A DNA stretch of 9,532 nt from Ruminococcus sp. UBA3286 (GCA_002362135.1 DETO01000166.1:12384-21915); one strand, 5' to 3'; positions 1 to 6,457 are shown, counted from the first letter of the stretch. Translations and numbers: made by a program. The notes: a model not told the origin generated them from the sequence alone.

Positions 1-1
1 C

Positions 2-646
2 GGCGGCGACGGCTGGGCATACGATATCGGCTTCGGCGGTCTCGACCACGTAATCGCTTCCGGCAAGAACGTTAATATCCTCGTATTCGATACAGAGGTT
101 TACTCAAATACAGGCGGACAGGCTTCCAAGTCTACTCCTACAGGCGCTATCGCACAGTTTGCGGCAGCAGGTAAGGTAGTTAAGAAGAAGGATCTCGCAG
201 GTATCGCAATGAGCTACGGCTATGTTTACGTTGCTCACGTTGCTATGGGCGCTAACATGAATCAGTGTATCAAGGCATTCGCTGAGGCTGAGGCTTACGA
301 CGGCCCGTCCATCGTAATCGCATACGCTCCTTGTATCAACCACGGTATCAAGACAGGTATGGCTACTGCACAGGCTGAGGAGAAGAAGGCTGTTGAGGCT
401 GGTTATTGGCACCTCTACAGATACAATCCTGCTCTCAAGGAAGAAGGAAAGAATCCTTTCACACTTGACTCTAAGGCTCCTAACACCGACGAGTACAAGA
501 ACTTCCTCATGGGCGAGGTTCGTTACAACTCGCTTGCTCGTTCTAACCCTGAGCGTGCTGAAAAGCTCTTCAACGCTGCTGTTGAGAATGCTAAGGACAG
601 ATACGATTATCTCACAAGACTTACAACTCTTTATGGTCAGGACTAA
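2..646 (+). CDS. nifJ: Pyruvate:ferredoxin (flavodoxin) oxidoreductase, C-terminal fragment
   Basis: The 5' end lies outside the window; the last 214 residues are present, of a protein usually near 1170 residues. The enzyme oxidatively decarboxylates pyruvate to acetyl-CoA and CO2 and reduces ferredoxin, a cytoplasmic core step of anaerobic fermentation. The fragment is the thiamine-diphosphate-binding domain. It shows the GDGW motif at its very start and the later NTGGQ segment, which together match the GDG...N Mg-ThDP motif. The cysteine in APCINHGI matches the position that ligates the proximal 4Fe-4S cluster in the family. The C-terminal tail ends LTTLYGQD. Codon use is strongly biased (many ctc, aag, gct, atc), as expected of a highly expressed gene and unlike the following gene. 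The stop is TAA, with a terminator about 17 nt later. The symbol nifJ is the common name for this single-chain form; por or pfor is equally used. Confidence 0.95.
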   Translation, partial: GGDGWAYDIGFGGLDHVIASGKNVNILVFDTEVYSNTGGQASKSTPTGAIAQFAAAGKVVKKKDLAGIAMSYGYVYVAHVAMGANMNQCIKAFAEAEAYDGPSIVIAYAPCINHGIKTGMATAQAEEKKAVEAGYWHLYRYNPALKEEGKNPFTLDSKAPNTDEYKNFLMGEVRYNSLARSNPERAEKLFNAAVENAKDRYDYLTRLTTLYGQD

Positions 647-662
647 TTTCTGACTTTGTAAG

Positions 663-699
663 AATTCGCGCATGAAGAAATTTGTGCGCGAATTTTTTT
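663..699 (+). terminator. Rho-independent terminator after the pyruvate:ferredoxin oxidoreductase gene
   Basis: The arms AATTCGCGCA (663-672) and TGCGCGAATT (685-694) form a perfect 10-bp stem with a 12-nt loop. The stem runs into a T tract (693-699). It lies 16 nt after the stop codon and separates this transcription unit from the next gene, whose coding region starts almost immediately after it. Confidence 0.9.
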
Positions 700-724
700 G
701 AATTCAGCGATTATGGTGAATTAT

Positions 725-1258
725 ATGATAATGATTTCGATTATGGATATCCCGAAAAAAATGCAGCACGATCACGCTCACAAACTTTTGCGCGAATGTC
801 TTAAATCACGGGATATAGCCTATTCCGAGGATTTGCGAATAGAAAAGGGCAAATACGGTAAACCTTATCTTGCGGAGTATCCCGATGTGAAGTATAATAT
901 TTCCCACGCCGACGGGATAGCCGCCTGTATGGTTTCGGATTCGGAATGCGGAATAGATTGCGAAAAGGTTCGCAATCTGCGTGAGGGCGTATTGCGACGA
1001 GCATTTTCTGAAAGGGAGCGCGAAATGATTGCTTCGGTGGCGGAGGCAGAACGCGATCTGTTGTTTTTCCGATTATGGACGCTGAAAGAATCGTACATCA
1101 AGGCTATCGGGACAGGTTTGTCATATCCTCTTGAAACTGCGGAATTTTTGCTGAATTCGGGGGAGATTCACACCAATATTAAAGGCTGGCATTTCAGACA
1201 ACATATTTTGCGCGATAATAAATATGTTGTATCAATATGTGAAAAATTAAATCTTTAG
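725..1258 (+). CDS. 4'-phosphopantetheinyl transferase, Sfp/AcpT-like
   Basis: This enzyme moves the 4'-phosphopantetheine arm of coenzyme A onto a serine of an acyl- or peptidyl-carrier protein, converting apo to holo carrier in the cytoplasm. Visible family motifs, numbered from the chosen start, are GKYGKPYL (42-49), NISHADG (58-64, His61), the Mg-binding GIDCE (76-80, Asp78 and Glu80), the FSEREREMI segment (94-102) and WTLKESYIKAIGTGL (118-132, with the third acidic ligand Glu122). At 177 residues it is shorter than Sfp (about 224) but contains the complete motif set. Several in-frame starts exist (TTG 698, ATG 713, 725, 731, 743). ATG 725 is chosen because GGTGA (715-719) lies 5 nt upstream and matches part of the anti-Shine-Dalgarno complement. 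The 698 start would lie inside the upstream terminator. No carrier-protein or synthase gene is adjacent, so its substrate cannot be told. No convincing promoter was seen. Confidence 0.88.
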   Translation: MIMISIMDIPKKMQHDHAHKLLRECLKSRDIAYSEDLRIEKGKYGKPYLAEYPDVKYNISHADGIAACMVSDSECGIDCEKVRNLREGVLRRAFSEREREMIASVAEAERDLLFFRLWTLKESYIKAIGTGLSYPLETAEFLLNSGEIHTNIKGWHFRQHILRDNKYVVSICEKLNL

Positions 1259-1295
1259 TAAGTGAGAGACTTTTCACGCTTAACATCACAAAAAT

Positions 1296-1328
1296 AAAAG
1301 GCATTCCGTAAAAATCGGAATGCCTTTT
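1296..1328. terminator. Bidirectional terminator between the convergent transferase and htpG genes
   Basis: AAAAGGCATTCCG (1296-1308) and CGGAATGCCTTTT (1316-1328) form a perfect 13-bp stem with a 7-nt loop. An A tract precedes it and a T tract follows it, so it can act on both strands. On the plus strand it lies 37 nt after the phosphopantetheinyl transferase stop. On the minus strand it lies about 240 nt after the htpG stop, where the U tract is longer. Confidence 0.85.
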
Positions 1329-1430
1329 AATTACATCAAAATGAAAATCAATTTTGCTGTTCGGTATTATTTAAGTGGAACTATTCTCTTGAATCCTCAG
1401 TGTAAAGAACAGTCTCTATCGTCCTTGTTA
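1329..1430. other. Unexplained part of the gene-free convergent region
   Basis: The whole gene-free stretch is 1259-1568. This part, between the bidirectional terminator and the 17-bp inverted repeat, has no supported gene. On the minus strand a 28-codon open frame (1381-1467) runs through the inverted repeat and ends at TAG, but it has no ATG start or ribosome binding site and is not called. If htpG is transcribed to the terminator at 1296-1328, this segment is part of its 3' untranslated region. It may be part of a dispersed repeat element, but only one copy is present here. Confidence 0.35.
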
Positions 1431-1469
1431 AAATTATTTCTGTACCCCTTGTGGGTACAGAAATAATTT
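1431..1469. repeat. Perfect 17-bp inverted repeat (hairpin)
   Basis: AAATTATTTCTGTACCC (1431-1447) and GGGTACAGAAATAATTT (1453-1469) are perfect reverse complements around the 5-nt loop CTTGT. In either direction the A/T-rich end resembles a terminator U tract interrupted by A, so it could work as a weak bidirectional terminator. It could equally be the stem of a small repetitive element. It is the outermost of three consecutive hairpins on the htpG side of this intergenic region. Confidence 0.8.
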
Positions 1470-1481
1470 AATATTGGGATT

Positions 1482-1538
1482 CATAAGGGGCTATGTCCCT
1501 TATGCAGGGGATGCAGGGAGACAGCGTCCCCTTGCATA
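1482..1538 (-). repeat. Two tandem hairpins downstream of htpG
   Basis: The first hairpin pairs CATAAGGG (1482-1489) with CCCTTATG (1497-1504). The second, read on the minus strand, is an 11-position imperfect stem of TGCAAGGGGAC with GTCTCCCTGCA around a 3-nt loop, spanning 1510-1534. An alternative pairing joins TATGCAGGGGA (1501-1511) with the later TCCCCTTGCATA (1527-1538) with one bulge, so the two folds exclude each other. They follow the dispersed motif at 1533-1552 on the htpG sense strand. Confidence 0.55.
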
Positions 1539-1552
1539 ATGCCGCACAAGTA
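1533..1552 (-). repeat. Dispersed 3'-end motif, copy 1 (after htpG)
   Basis: Read on the minus strand this is TACTTGTGCGGCATTATGCA, starting 16 nt after the htpG stop codon. It shares the 13-mer TACTTGTGCGGCA exactly with 4052-4064 (after serA) and 9468-9480 (after the TM1266 gene). All three lie in the sense orientation of the gene they follow, and hairpin sequence follows each. Confidence 0.8.
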
Positions 1553-1568
1553 AAACTTGATTTCCGTG

Positions 1569-3476
1569 TTACATCAATTCGCAAATAAGATTCGAGAACT
1601 CAACAGGGTTATCGATGGTCATTCCCTCGATAAGCATAGCCTGCGTATAGAGCATATTTGCGTACTTTTTGAGTTTATCGTTGTCGCCTGATTCGGAGAT
1701 AGACTTCAGCTTGCCGAAAATCTCATGTTCGGGATTGATTTCCAGAACTCTCTGAGCCTTAACATTCTGATCTCCGGGCATTGCATTCAGAACTTTCTCC
1801 ATTTCAAGGGAAATTTCGCCCTCGCTGGTCAGGCATACGGGGTGAGATTTCAGACGCTTTGAAAGAACGACCTTAGCAGCCTTGCCCTCAAGAGCCTCTG
1901 CCATAACTTTCAGCATATCGGCACTTTCAGCCTCTTTCGCCTTGATCTCCTCTTCCTGCTTTTCGTCCTTATCAATTCCGAGATCGTCGGAAGAAACGTT
2001 TCTGAATTCCTTTTCCTTATAGCTTGCGAGCATTCTGACTGCGAATTCATCAACGCTGTCGGTCATATAAAGAATTTCAAAGCCCTTATCCTTAACAAGC
2101 TCCGTCTGGGGAAGCTGCTCGATGCGCGCGATAGTTTCGCCGGTCGCATAGTAAATATACTTCTGCTCTTCGGGCATTCCCGTAACGTATTCGTCGAGGG
2201 TTACGAGTTTATTCTCATTGGAGGAGGTGAACAGCAGGAAATCCTGAAGCTTTTCCTTATTGATGCCGTATCCGTTGTAAACGCCGAATTTCAGCTGAAT
2301 TCCGAATTCTTTCCAGAATTCCTCATATTTATCGCGCTCGTTTTTGAGCATTTTTTTCAGTTCGTTGCTGATAGTTTTCTCGATGCTCTTGGCGATTACT
2401 TTAAGCTGACGGTCGTGCTGGAGCATTTCACGGGAAATATTAAGCGACAAATCTTCGCTGTCGACAAGTCCCTTTACGAATCCGAAATAATCGGGGAGAA
2501 GATCGCCGCACTTGTCCATGATAAGCACGCCGTTGGAGTACAGCTGCAAGCCTTTCTGATACTCCTTGGAATAATAATCAAATGGCGCTTTCGAGGGGAT
2601 ATACAGCAGGGCATTATAGCTGGGCATACCCTCGTTTACGACATGAGAATATTTCAGCGGACTGTTGTAATCGTAGAATTTTTCGGTATAAAAATGCTTG
2701 TAATCTTCTTCCTTGAGTTCGGAGCGGTTCTTCTTCCAGAGGGGAACCATGCTGTTGAGGGTTTCAGTCTCGATGTATTCCTCATATTCGGGAGTTTTTC
2801 CCGCAGCCTTGTCCTCTTCCGAAAGTTCGATCGGACGGCTGTGAGTAACGTCCATTTTAATGGGGAAGCGAATGTAGTCGGAATATTTGCTGATAAGTCC
2901 CTTGATGCGGTAGGTATCGAGGAATTCGCCGTATTTTTCGTCGTCCGTATCGTCGAGAAGCTCCAGAATGATCTCCGTTCCGACGGTATCCTTATCAGCT
3001 TCGGTTATCGTGTAACCGTCAACGCCCTCGGATTCCCACTGATAAGCGGTATCCGAACCGTAAGCTTTGGAAATTACGGTAACTTTCTTTGCAACCATAA
3101 AGGCGGAGTAAAAGCCTACGCCGAACTGACCGATTATCTGATTATCGTCCTCCAGCTTGTTTTCGTTTTTAAATTTAAGAGAACCGCTGTTGGCGATAGT
3201 ACCGAGATTATTTTCCAGCTCCTCGGCAGTCATACCGATGCCGTTATCAACGATCTTTAGGGTTCTGCTGTCCTTGTCAGCGTAAATTCTGATAGCGAAA
3301 TCCTCTTTATTCATGCCGACCTTATCGTCGGTAAGCGATTTGAAATAAAGCTTGTCTATAGCGTCGCTTGCATTTGAAATAAGTTCGCGGAGGAAAATTT
3401 CCTTATGAGTATAAATCGAGTGGATCATCATATCAAGGAGTCGTTTGGACTCAGCCTTGAACTGTTTTGTTTCCAT
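1569..3476 (-). CDS. htpG: Chaperone protein HtpG (bacterial Hsp90)
   Basis: HtpG is the cytosolic, ATP-driven homodimeric Hsp90 chaperone. The 635 residues match the usual bacterial length (about 620-640), with no long charged linker. The N-terminal GHKL ATPase domain shows the helix ELISNASDAIDKL (31-43, catalytic Glu31, Asn35), the nucleotide-binding DNGIGM (77-82), the lid region GTIANSGS (92-99), GQFGVGFYSAFM (116-127) and GTEI (166-169). The middle domain carries SLNISREMLQHDRQ, whose Arg corresponds to the gamma-phosphate-contacting arginine. A C-terminal dimerisation domain follows and ends in NLICELM. The start METKQF at 3476 is chosen because GGGAG (3486-3490 on the plus strand) sits 9 nt upstream; the longer frame to 3497 begins upstream of this site. 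The gene is monocistronic by appearance, with a sigma-A promoter and CIRCE operator upstream. Confidence 0.97.
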   Translation of the reverse strand: METKQFKAESKRLLDMMIHSIYTHKEIFLRELISNASDAIDKLYFKSLTDDKVGMNKEDFAIRIYADKDSRTLKIVDNGIGMTAEELENNLGTIANSGSLKFKNENKLEDDNQIIGQFGVGFYSAFMVAKKVTVISKAYGSDTAYQWESEGVDGYTITEADKDTVGTEIILELLDDTDDEKYGEFLDTYRIKGLISKYSDYIRFPIKMDVTHSRPIELSEEDKAAGKTPEYEEYIETETLNSMVPLWKKNRSELKEEDYKHFYTEKFYDYNSPLKYSHVVNEGMPSYNALLYIPSKAPFDYYSKEYQKGLQLYSNGVLIMDKCGDLLPDYFGFVKGLVDSEDLSLNISREMLQHDRQLKVIAKSIEKTISNELKKMLKNERDKYEEFWKEFGIQLKFGVYNGYGINKEKLQDFLLFTSSNENKLVTLDEYVTGMPEEQKYIYYATGETIARIEQLPQTELVKDKGFEILYMTDSVDEFAVRMLASYKEKEFRNVSSDDLGIDKDEKQEEEIKAKEAESADMLKVMAEALEGKAAKVVLSKRLKSHPVCLTSEGEISLEMEKVLNAMPGDQNVKAQRVLEINPEHEIFGKLKSISESGDNDKLKKYANMLYTQAMLIEGMTIDNPVEFSNLICELM

Positions 3477-3501
3477 ATTAAACATCTCCCATTTCAAATT
3501 A

Positions 3502-3528
3502 TTAGCACTCTATCTCTTTGAGTGCTAA
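3502..3528 (-). promoter_or_regulatory. CIRCE operator (HrcA-binding site) of htpG
   Basis: TTAGCACTC (3502-3510), a 9-nt spacer and GAGTGCTAA (3520-3528) match the CIRCE consensus exactly. It begins 4 nt downstream of the -10 box, so it covers the likely transcription start and the early 5' UTR. This is where the HrcA repressor blocks groESL and dnaK operons in Firmicutes. It implies that htpG here is heat-induced through HrcA. The hrcA gene itself is not in the window. Confidence 0.97.
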
Positions 3529-3532
3529 TAAT

Positions 3533-3561
3533 AGTATAGTACTTTTGAAATAAAAAGTCAA
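3533..3561 (-). promoter_or_regulatory. Sigma-A promoter of htpG
   Basis: On the minus strand the -35 box is TTGACT (3556-3561) and the -10 box is TATACT (3533-3538), separated by 17 nt. Each box differs from consensus at one position. The CIRCE operator follows immediately. Confidence 0.88.
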
Positions 3562-3625
3562 TATTTGCGGAGATTTGTTTACAGTTTGTTCATAATTAGG
3601 GTGAAAAGTCAGTGTTAACTTCGTG

Positions 3626-3949
3626 TCACATAATAATTTCCGACTTATAATATTGCTCTTGAAATTTGATCTGCTCCATTATTTCTGCTTTGTCAAACGA
3701 AACATTTTCGGGGCAAACTATCCATTTTTCCTCTACATCATCAAATCTATGAACTATCGCGATTATTTTACCCGTAAATTTTTCCACAGGTTCATTCACG
3801 CCTAAAATGTACGCGTCCTGCTCTTCACCGTCGGGCGCGATAATTCCCTCGATATAGCCATAATTGATGGGATAATACAAATCTTTATGCTTCGGGTGGT
3901 AACTCCCAAGAGGTCTGTCGACCGTAACCGTAACGATATCGCCAATCAT
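3626..3949 (-). CDS. Short inorganic-pyrophosphatase-like protein
   Basis: This 107-residue protein resembles the core of family I inorganic pyrophosphatases, the cytoplasmic enzymes that hydrolyse diphosphate. Recognisable parts are the N-terminal VTVTVDRPLGSYHPKH (6-21), YPINYGYIEG (26-35), which aligns with the YPxNYGY signature of the family, and DGEEQDAYILG (40-50). True enzymes are about 165-180 residues and have DGDPxDVL there; here the second aspartate is Glu (DGEEQD, Asp40 and Asp45 kept). The downstream pair of metal-binding aspartates is not evident before Lys61, and the C-terminal part is missing. Diphosphatase activity is therefore uncertain, although this short form is usually annotated as such. 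GGAGG (3957-3961 on the complement) lies 7 nt upstream of ATG 3949 and supports the start. No terminator is visible between this gene and the htpG promoter, so read-through into htpG is possible. Confidence 0.8.
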   Translation of the reverse strand: MIGDIVTVTVDRPLGSYHPKHKDLYYPINYGYIEGIIAPDGEEQDAYILGVNEPVEKFTGKIIAIVHRFDDVEEKWIVCPENVSFDKAEIMEQIKFQEQYYKSEIIM

Positions 3950-3987
3950 TTTTATACCTCCGCAAACTCAAATTTATCTCACTGAAA

Positions 3988-3996
3988 ATCATAACA
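3988..3996 (-). promoter_or_regulatory. Possible extended -10 promoter for the pyrophosphatase-like gene
   Basis: On the minus strand TGTTATGAT gives a TATGAT -10 box (3988-3993) preceded by the TGn extension. The best -35 match, 17 nt upstream, is weak (TTGGTG) and lies inside the serA terminator hairpin. It is placed 38 nt upstream of the ATG and is the only plausible promoter between the serA terminator and this gene. Confidence 0.4.
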
Positions 3997-3999
3997 CAA

Positions 4000-4029
4000 C
4001 AAAAAGACCGCACCAAAAGCACGGTCTTT
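4000..4029 (-). terminator. Rho-independent terminator of the serC-serA operon
   Basis: Read on the minus strand, AAAGACCG (4022-4029) pairs with CGGTCTTT (4003-4010) around an 11-nt loop and runs into a T tract (TTTTTG). It lies about 40 nt after the serA stop. Confidence 0.85.
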
Positions 4030-4044
4030 GCTTCAGCAAGTAAT

Positions 4045-4064
4045 CATATTATGCCGCACAAGTA
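4045..4064 (-). repeat. Dispersed 3'-end motif, copy 2 (after serA)
   Basis: On the minus strand this is TACTTGTGCGGCATAATATG, starting 4 nt after the serA stop codon and before the operon terminator. The first 13 nt equal the copies after htpG and after the TM1266 gene. This copy is the shortest, because the extra GC-rich hairpins seen after htpG are absent and the serA terminator follows instead. Confidence 0.8.
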
Positions 4065-4068
4065 CGAT

Positions 4069-5229
4069 TTACTTAATAACGCGAACCTTAATAACGCCGT
4101 CTACAGCGTTGATCTTGCCCTCAACGGAAGCGGAGATATCGCCTGTAACGTCAAGCATTGTGTAAGCGAAATCGCCCTTGCTTGCGTTAGCCATGTTCTC
4201 GATATTGATTCCCTCGTTGCCGACAGCAGTTGTGATGGAAGCGATAGTTGTGGGAACATTCTTGTGGATAACGCAGATCTTCGTTCCGACAGCATTCATG
4301 GAAAGGTTGGGGTAATTAACGCTGTTCTTGATGTTGCCGTTTTCGATGTAGTCGATAATTTCTTGAGCAGCCATAACAGCGCAGTTGTCCTCACTTTCGG
4401 GAGTTGAAGCGCCGAGGTGAGGAAGAACGATAACATTTTCCTCGCCGAGAACGATATCATCAGCAAAATCGGTAACATACTTAGCGACCTTGCCCGCCTT
4501 GATAGCGTCGATAACAGCCTGACTGTTGATAAGTTCGCCTCTTGCAAGGTTGATAAGGCGAACGCCGTCTTTCATCATAGCGATCTGCTCAGCGTCGATA
4601 GTATTCTTTGTCTGAGGTGTGTAAGGCATATGAATGGTGATGTAATCGCTGTTCTTATAGATATCATTGATATCGGAAACGATCTTTACGGAAGGATCCA
4701 TCTGGAGAGCCGCGCCAACGGAGAGATAGGGGTCGAAGCCGATAACGTTCATTCCGAGAGCTTCGGCAGCGTTTGCGATCTTGCCGCCGATAGCGCCGAG
4801 ACCGATGATACCGAGAGTTTTTCCTGCAATTTCAGGGCCTGCAAACTTGGATTTTCCGCCCTCTACAGTTTTGGGAGCGTCCTCTGTACCCTTGAGAGAA
4901 GCAGCCCATGCGGCAGCCTCGGTGATCTTTCTTGAAGAAAGAAGAAGAGCGCAGATAGCGAGTTCCTTAACGGCGTTGGAATTAGCGCCGGGAGTATTGA
5001 AAACGCAGATACCCTCCTGAGCGCAGCGGTCAACAGGGATATTGTTTACGCCTGCACCTGCACGAGCGATGCAGAGAAGCTTGTCGCCGAAAGTCATATC
5101 GTGCATTTTCGCGCTTCTTACCATGATAGCTTCAGGATTTGCGCAGTCGTCGGAAACAGCATATTTGCTCTTATCGAAAATATCAGTTCCAATAGGGGAG
5201 ATCTTATTAAGTGTCTGTACATTAAACAT
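4069..5229 (-). CDS. serA: D-3-phosphoglycerate dehydrogenase
   Basis: SerA oxidises 3-phosphoglycerate to 3-phosphohydroxypyruvate with NAD+, the first step of the phosphorylated serine pathway, in the cytoplasm. The 386 residues contain a 2-hydroxyacid dehydrogenase substrate domain and the NAD-binding Rossmann motif GLGAIG (143-148). The active-site arginine is in NLARGEL (Arg230) and the active-site histidine in LPHLGAST (His271). A C-terminal ACT domain (about 316-386) is the type that binds serine for feedback inhibition. This is the short form, lacking the extra intervening domain of the long type. The canonical catalytic Glu of the DVFxxEP motif is not obvious: the local sequence is TDFADDIV, with Asp in its place. 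It is the second gene of an operon, 42 nt after serC. A GAGG element (5239-5242 on the complement) sits 9 nt before the ATG and supports the start. Confidence 0.95.
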   Translation of the reverse strand: MFNVQTLNKISPIGTDIFDKSKYAVSDDCANPEAIMVRSAKMHDMTFGDKLLCIARAGAGVNNIPVDRCAQEGICVFNTPGANSNAVKELAICALLLSSRKITEAAAWAASLKGTEDAPKTVEGGKSKFAGPEIAGKTLGIIGLGAIGGKIANAAEALGMNVIGFDPYLSVGAALQMDPSVKIVSDINDIYKNSDYITIHMPYTPQTKNTIDAEQIAMMKDGVRLINLARGELINSQAVIDAIKAGKVAKYVTDFADDIVLGEENVIVLPHLGASTPESEDNCAVMAAQEIIDYIENGNIKNSVNYPNLSMNAVGTKICVIHKNVPTTIASITTAVGNEGINIENMANASKGDFAYTMLDVTGDISASVEGKINAVDGVIKVRVIK

Positions 5230-5271
5230 TTTAATTTACCTCGTTTCTGAAAGATATGTTAGAGCCTGTTA

Positions 5272-6354
5272 TCAGGAATTGGCCTTTTCAAATTCTTCCA
5301 TAAATGCAACGAGCTTTTCAACGCCCTCGATAGGCATAGCGTTGTAAATGGAAGCGCGCATACCGCCAACTGTACGGTGACCTTTGAGATTCTCAAATCC
5401 TGCCGCCTTGGATTCAGCGATAAACTTCTTGTCAAGCTCGTCGCTGCCTGTTACGAAAGGAACGTTCATGAGAGAACGGTCTTTCTTTTCAACAGTACCC
5501 TTGAACATCTTTGAGCGGTCGAGGAAATCGTAAAGGATAGCGGCCTTCTTCTCGTTGAGAGCCTTCATAGCTTCAAGTCCGCCCATTTTCTTGAGCCACT
5601 TGAATACCTTGCCGCAGATATAGATGCCGTAGCAGGGAGGAGTGTTGTAGAGAGAATCAGCGTCAGCCTGAGTTTTCCATTTAAGCATTGTGGGAGTGCC
5701 CGGGAGAACGTCGTCGCGGATAAGATTTTCACGAATGATAGCGATAACAACGCCGGCAGGGCCGATATTCTTCTGAACGCCGCCGTAGATAACGCCGTAC
5801 TTTGTAACGTCAACAGGCTCGGAAAGGAAGCATGAAGAAACGTCTGCAACGAGATCCTTGCCCTTGGTGTTGGGAAGATTCCAGAACTTTGTTCCGTAGA
5901 TAGTGTTGTTTTCGCAGATATAAACGTAGTCTGCGTCCTCGGGAATATCGAGATCGGAGCAATCGGGAATATAAGAGAAAGTCTTATCGGCGGAAGAAGC
6001 TACCGCAACAGCTTCGCCGTACATCTGAGCTTCCTGATAAGCCTTCTTAGCCCACTGACCTGTGATTATGTAAGCGGCTTTCTTATTCTTCATGAGATTC
6101 ATGGGAACAGCCGCGAACTGCTGAGAAGCGCCGCCCTGAAGGAAGAGAACCTTGTAATTATCGGGAATATTCATAAGATCGCGGAGATCCTGCTCTGCTT
6201 CTTTGATGATATTGTCATAAACCTTTGAACGATGGGACATCTCCATAACGGACATTCCGCTGCCCTTATAGTCCATCATTTCGTCGGCTGCTTCCTGAAG
6301 AACTTCCTCGGGAAGTACAGCGGGACCTGCGCTGAAATTGTAAACTCTGCTCAT
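5272..6354 (-). CDS. serC: Phosphoserine aminotransferase
   Basis: SerC is a PLP enzyme that transfers an amino group from glutamate to 3-phosphohydroxypyruvate to give O-phospho-L-serine. It can also act in pyridoxal phosphate synthesis in some bacteria. The 360 residues match the family length (E. coli 362). The N terminus MSRVYNFSAGPAVLP, the GSGMSVMEMSHRS segment (31-43), LQGGASQQF (72-80), the PLP lysine in GGVQKNIGPAG (Lys195) and the C-terminal GHRTVGGMRASIYNA (325-339) are all typical. An in-frame GTG at 6369 would add five residues, but it overlaps the ribosome binding site. GGAGG (6363-6367 on the complement) lies 8 nt before ATG 6354, so 6354 is the start. It is co-transcribed with serA, which supplies its substrate. 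No serB is present. Confidence 0.97.
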   Translation of the reverse strand: MSRVYNFSAGPAVLPEEVLQEAADEMMDYKGSGMSVMEMSHRSKVYDNIIKEAEQDLRDLMNIPDNYKVLFLQGGASQQFAAVPMNLMKNKKAAYIITGQWAKKAYQEAQMYGEAVAVASSADKTFSYIPDCSDLDIPEDADYVYICENNTIYGTKFWNLPNTKGKDLVADVSSCFLSEPVDVTKYGVIYGGVQKNIGPAGVVIAIIRENLIRDDVLPGTPTMLKWKTQADADSLYNTPPCYGIYICGKVFKWLKKMGGLEAMKALNEKKAAILYDFLDRSKMFKGTVEKKDRSLMNVPFVTGSDELDKKFIAESKAAGFENLKGHRTVGGMRASIYNAMPIEGVEKLVAFMEEFEKANS

Positions 6355-6428
6355 TATAAAAACCTCCACTTAGTTTGATCGGGATGAAATCTCCGATTAT
6401 TTTTTAGCAGTATTAGCCATACATTTAT

Positions 6429-6457
6429 ATTATACTCTTATTATTCCGATAAGTCAA
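6429..6457 (-). promoter_or_regulatory. Sigma-A promoter of serC-serA
   Basis: On the minus strand TTGACT (6452-6457) and a perfect TATAAT (6429-6434) are spaced by 17 nt. The predicted start gives a leader of about 68 nt before serC. The leader contains a small ATCGG/CCGAT stem but no recognisable riboswitch or T-box. The promoter begins about 27 nt after the guaA stop, and no guaA terminator is visible, so read-through from guaA into serC is possible. Confidence 0.88.

Noticed and set aside
104..673. 189-codon minus-strand frame opposite the pyruvate:ferredoxin oxidoreductase gene
   Set aside because: It starts inside the terminator of the real gene and is antisense to conserved ThDP-domain sequence; serine/leucine-rich shadow composition.
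1431..1538. CRISPR array or insertion-sequence ends
   Set aside because: There are several hairpins but no regularly spaced direct repeats, no transposase and no clear target-site duplication.
2415..3260. 281-codon open frame on the plus strand opposite htpG
   Set aside because: It is antisense to strongly conserved HtpG sequence, is low in recognisable domains and lacks a ribosome binding site; it arises from codon bias of the real gene.
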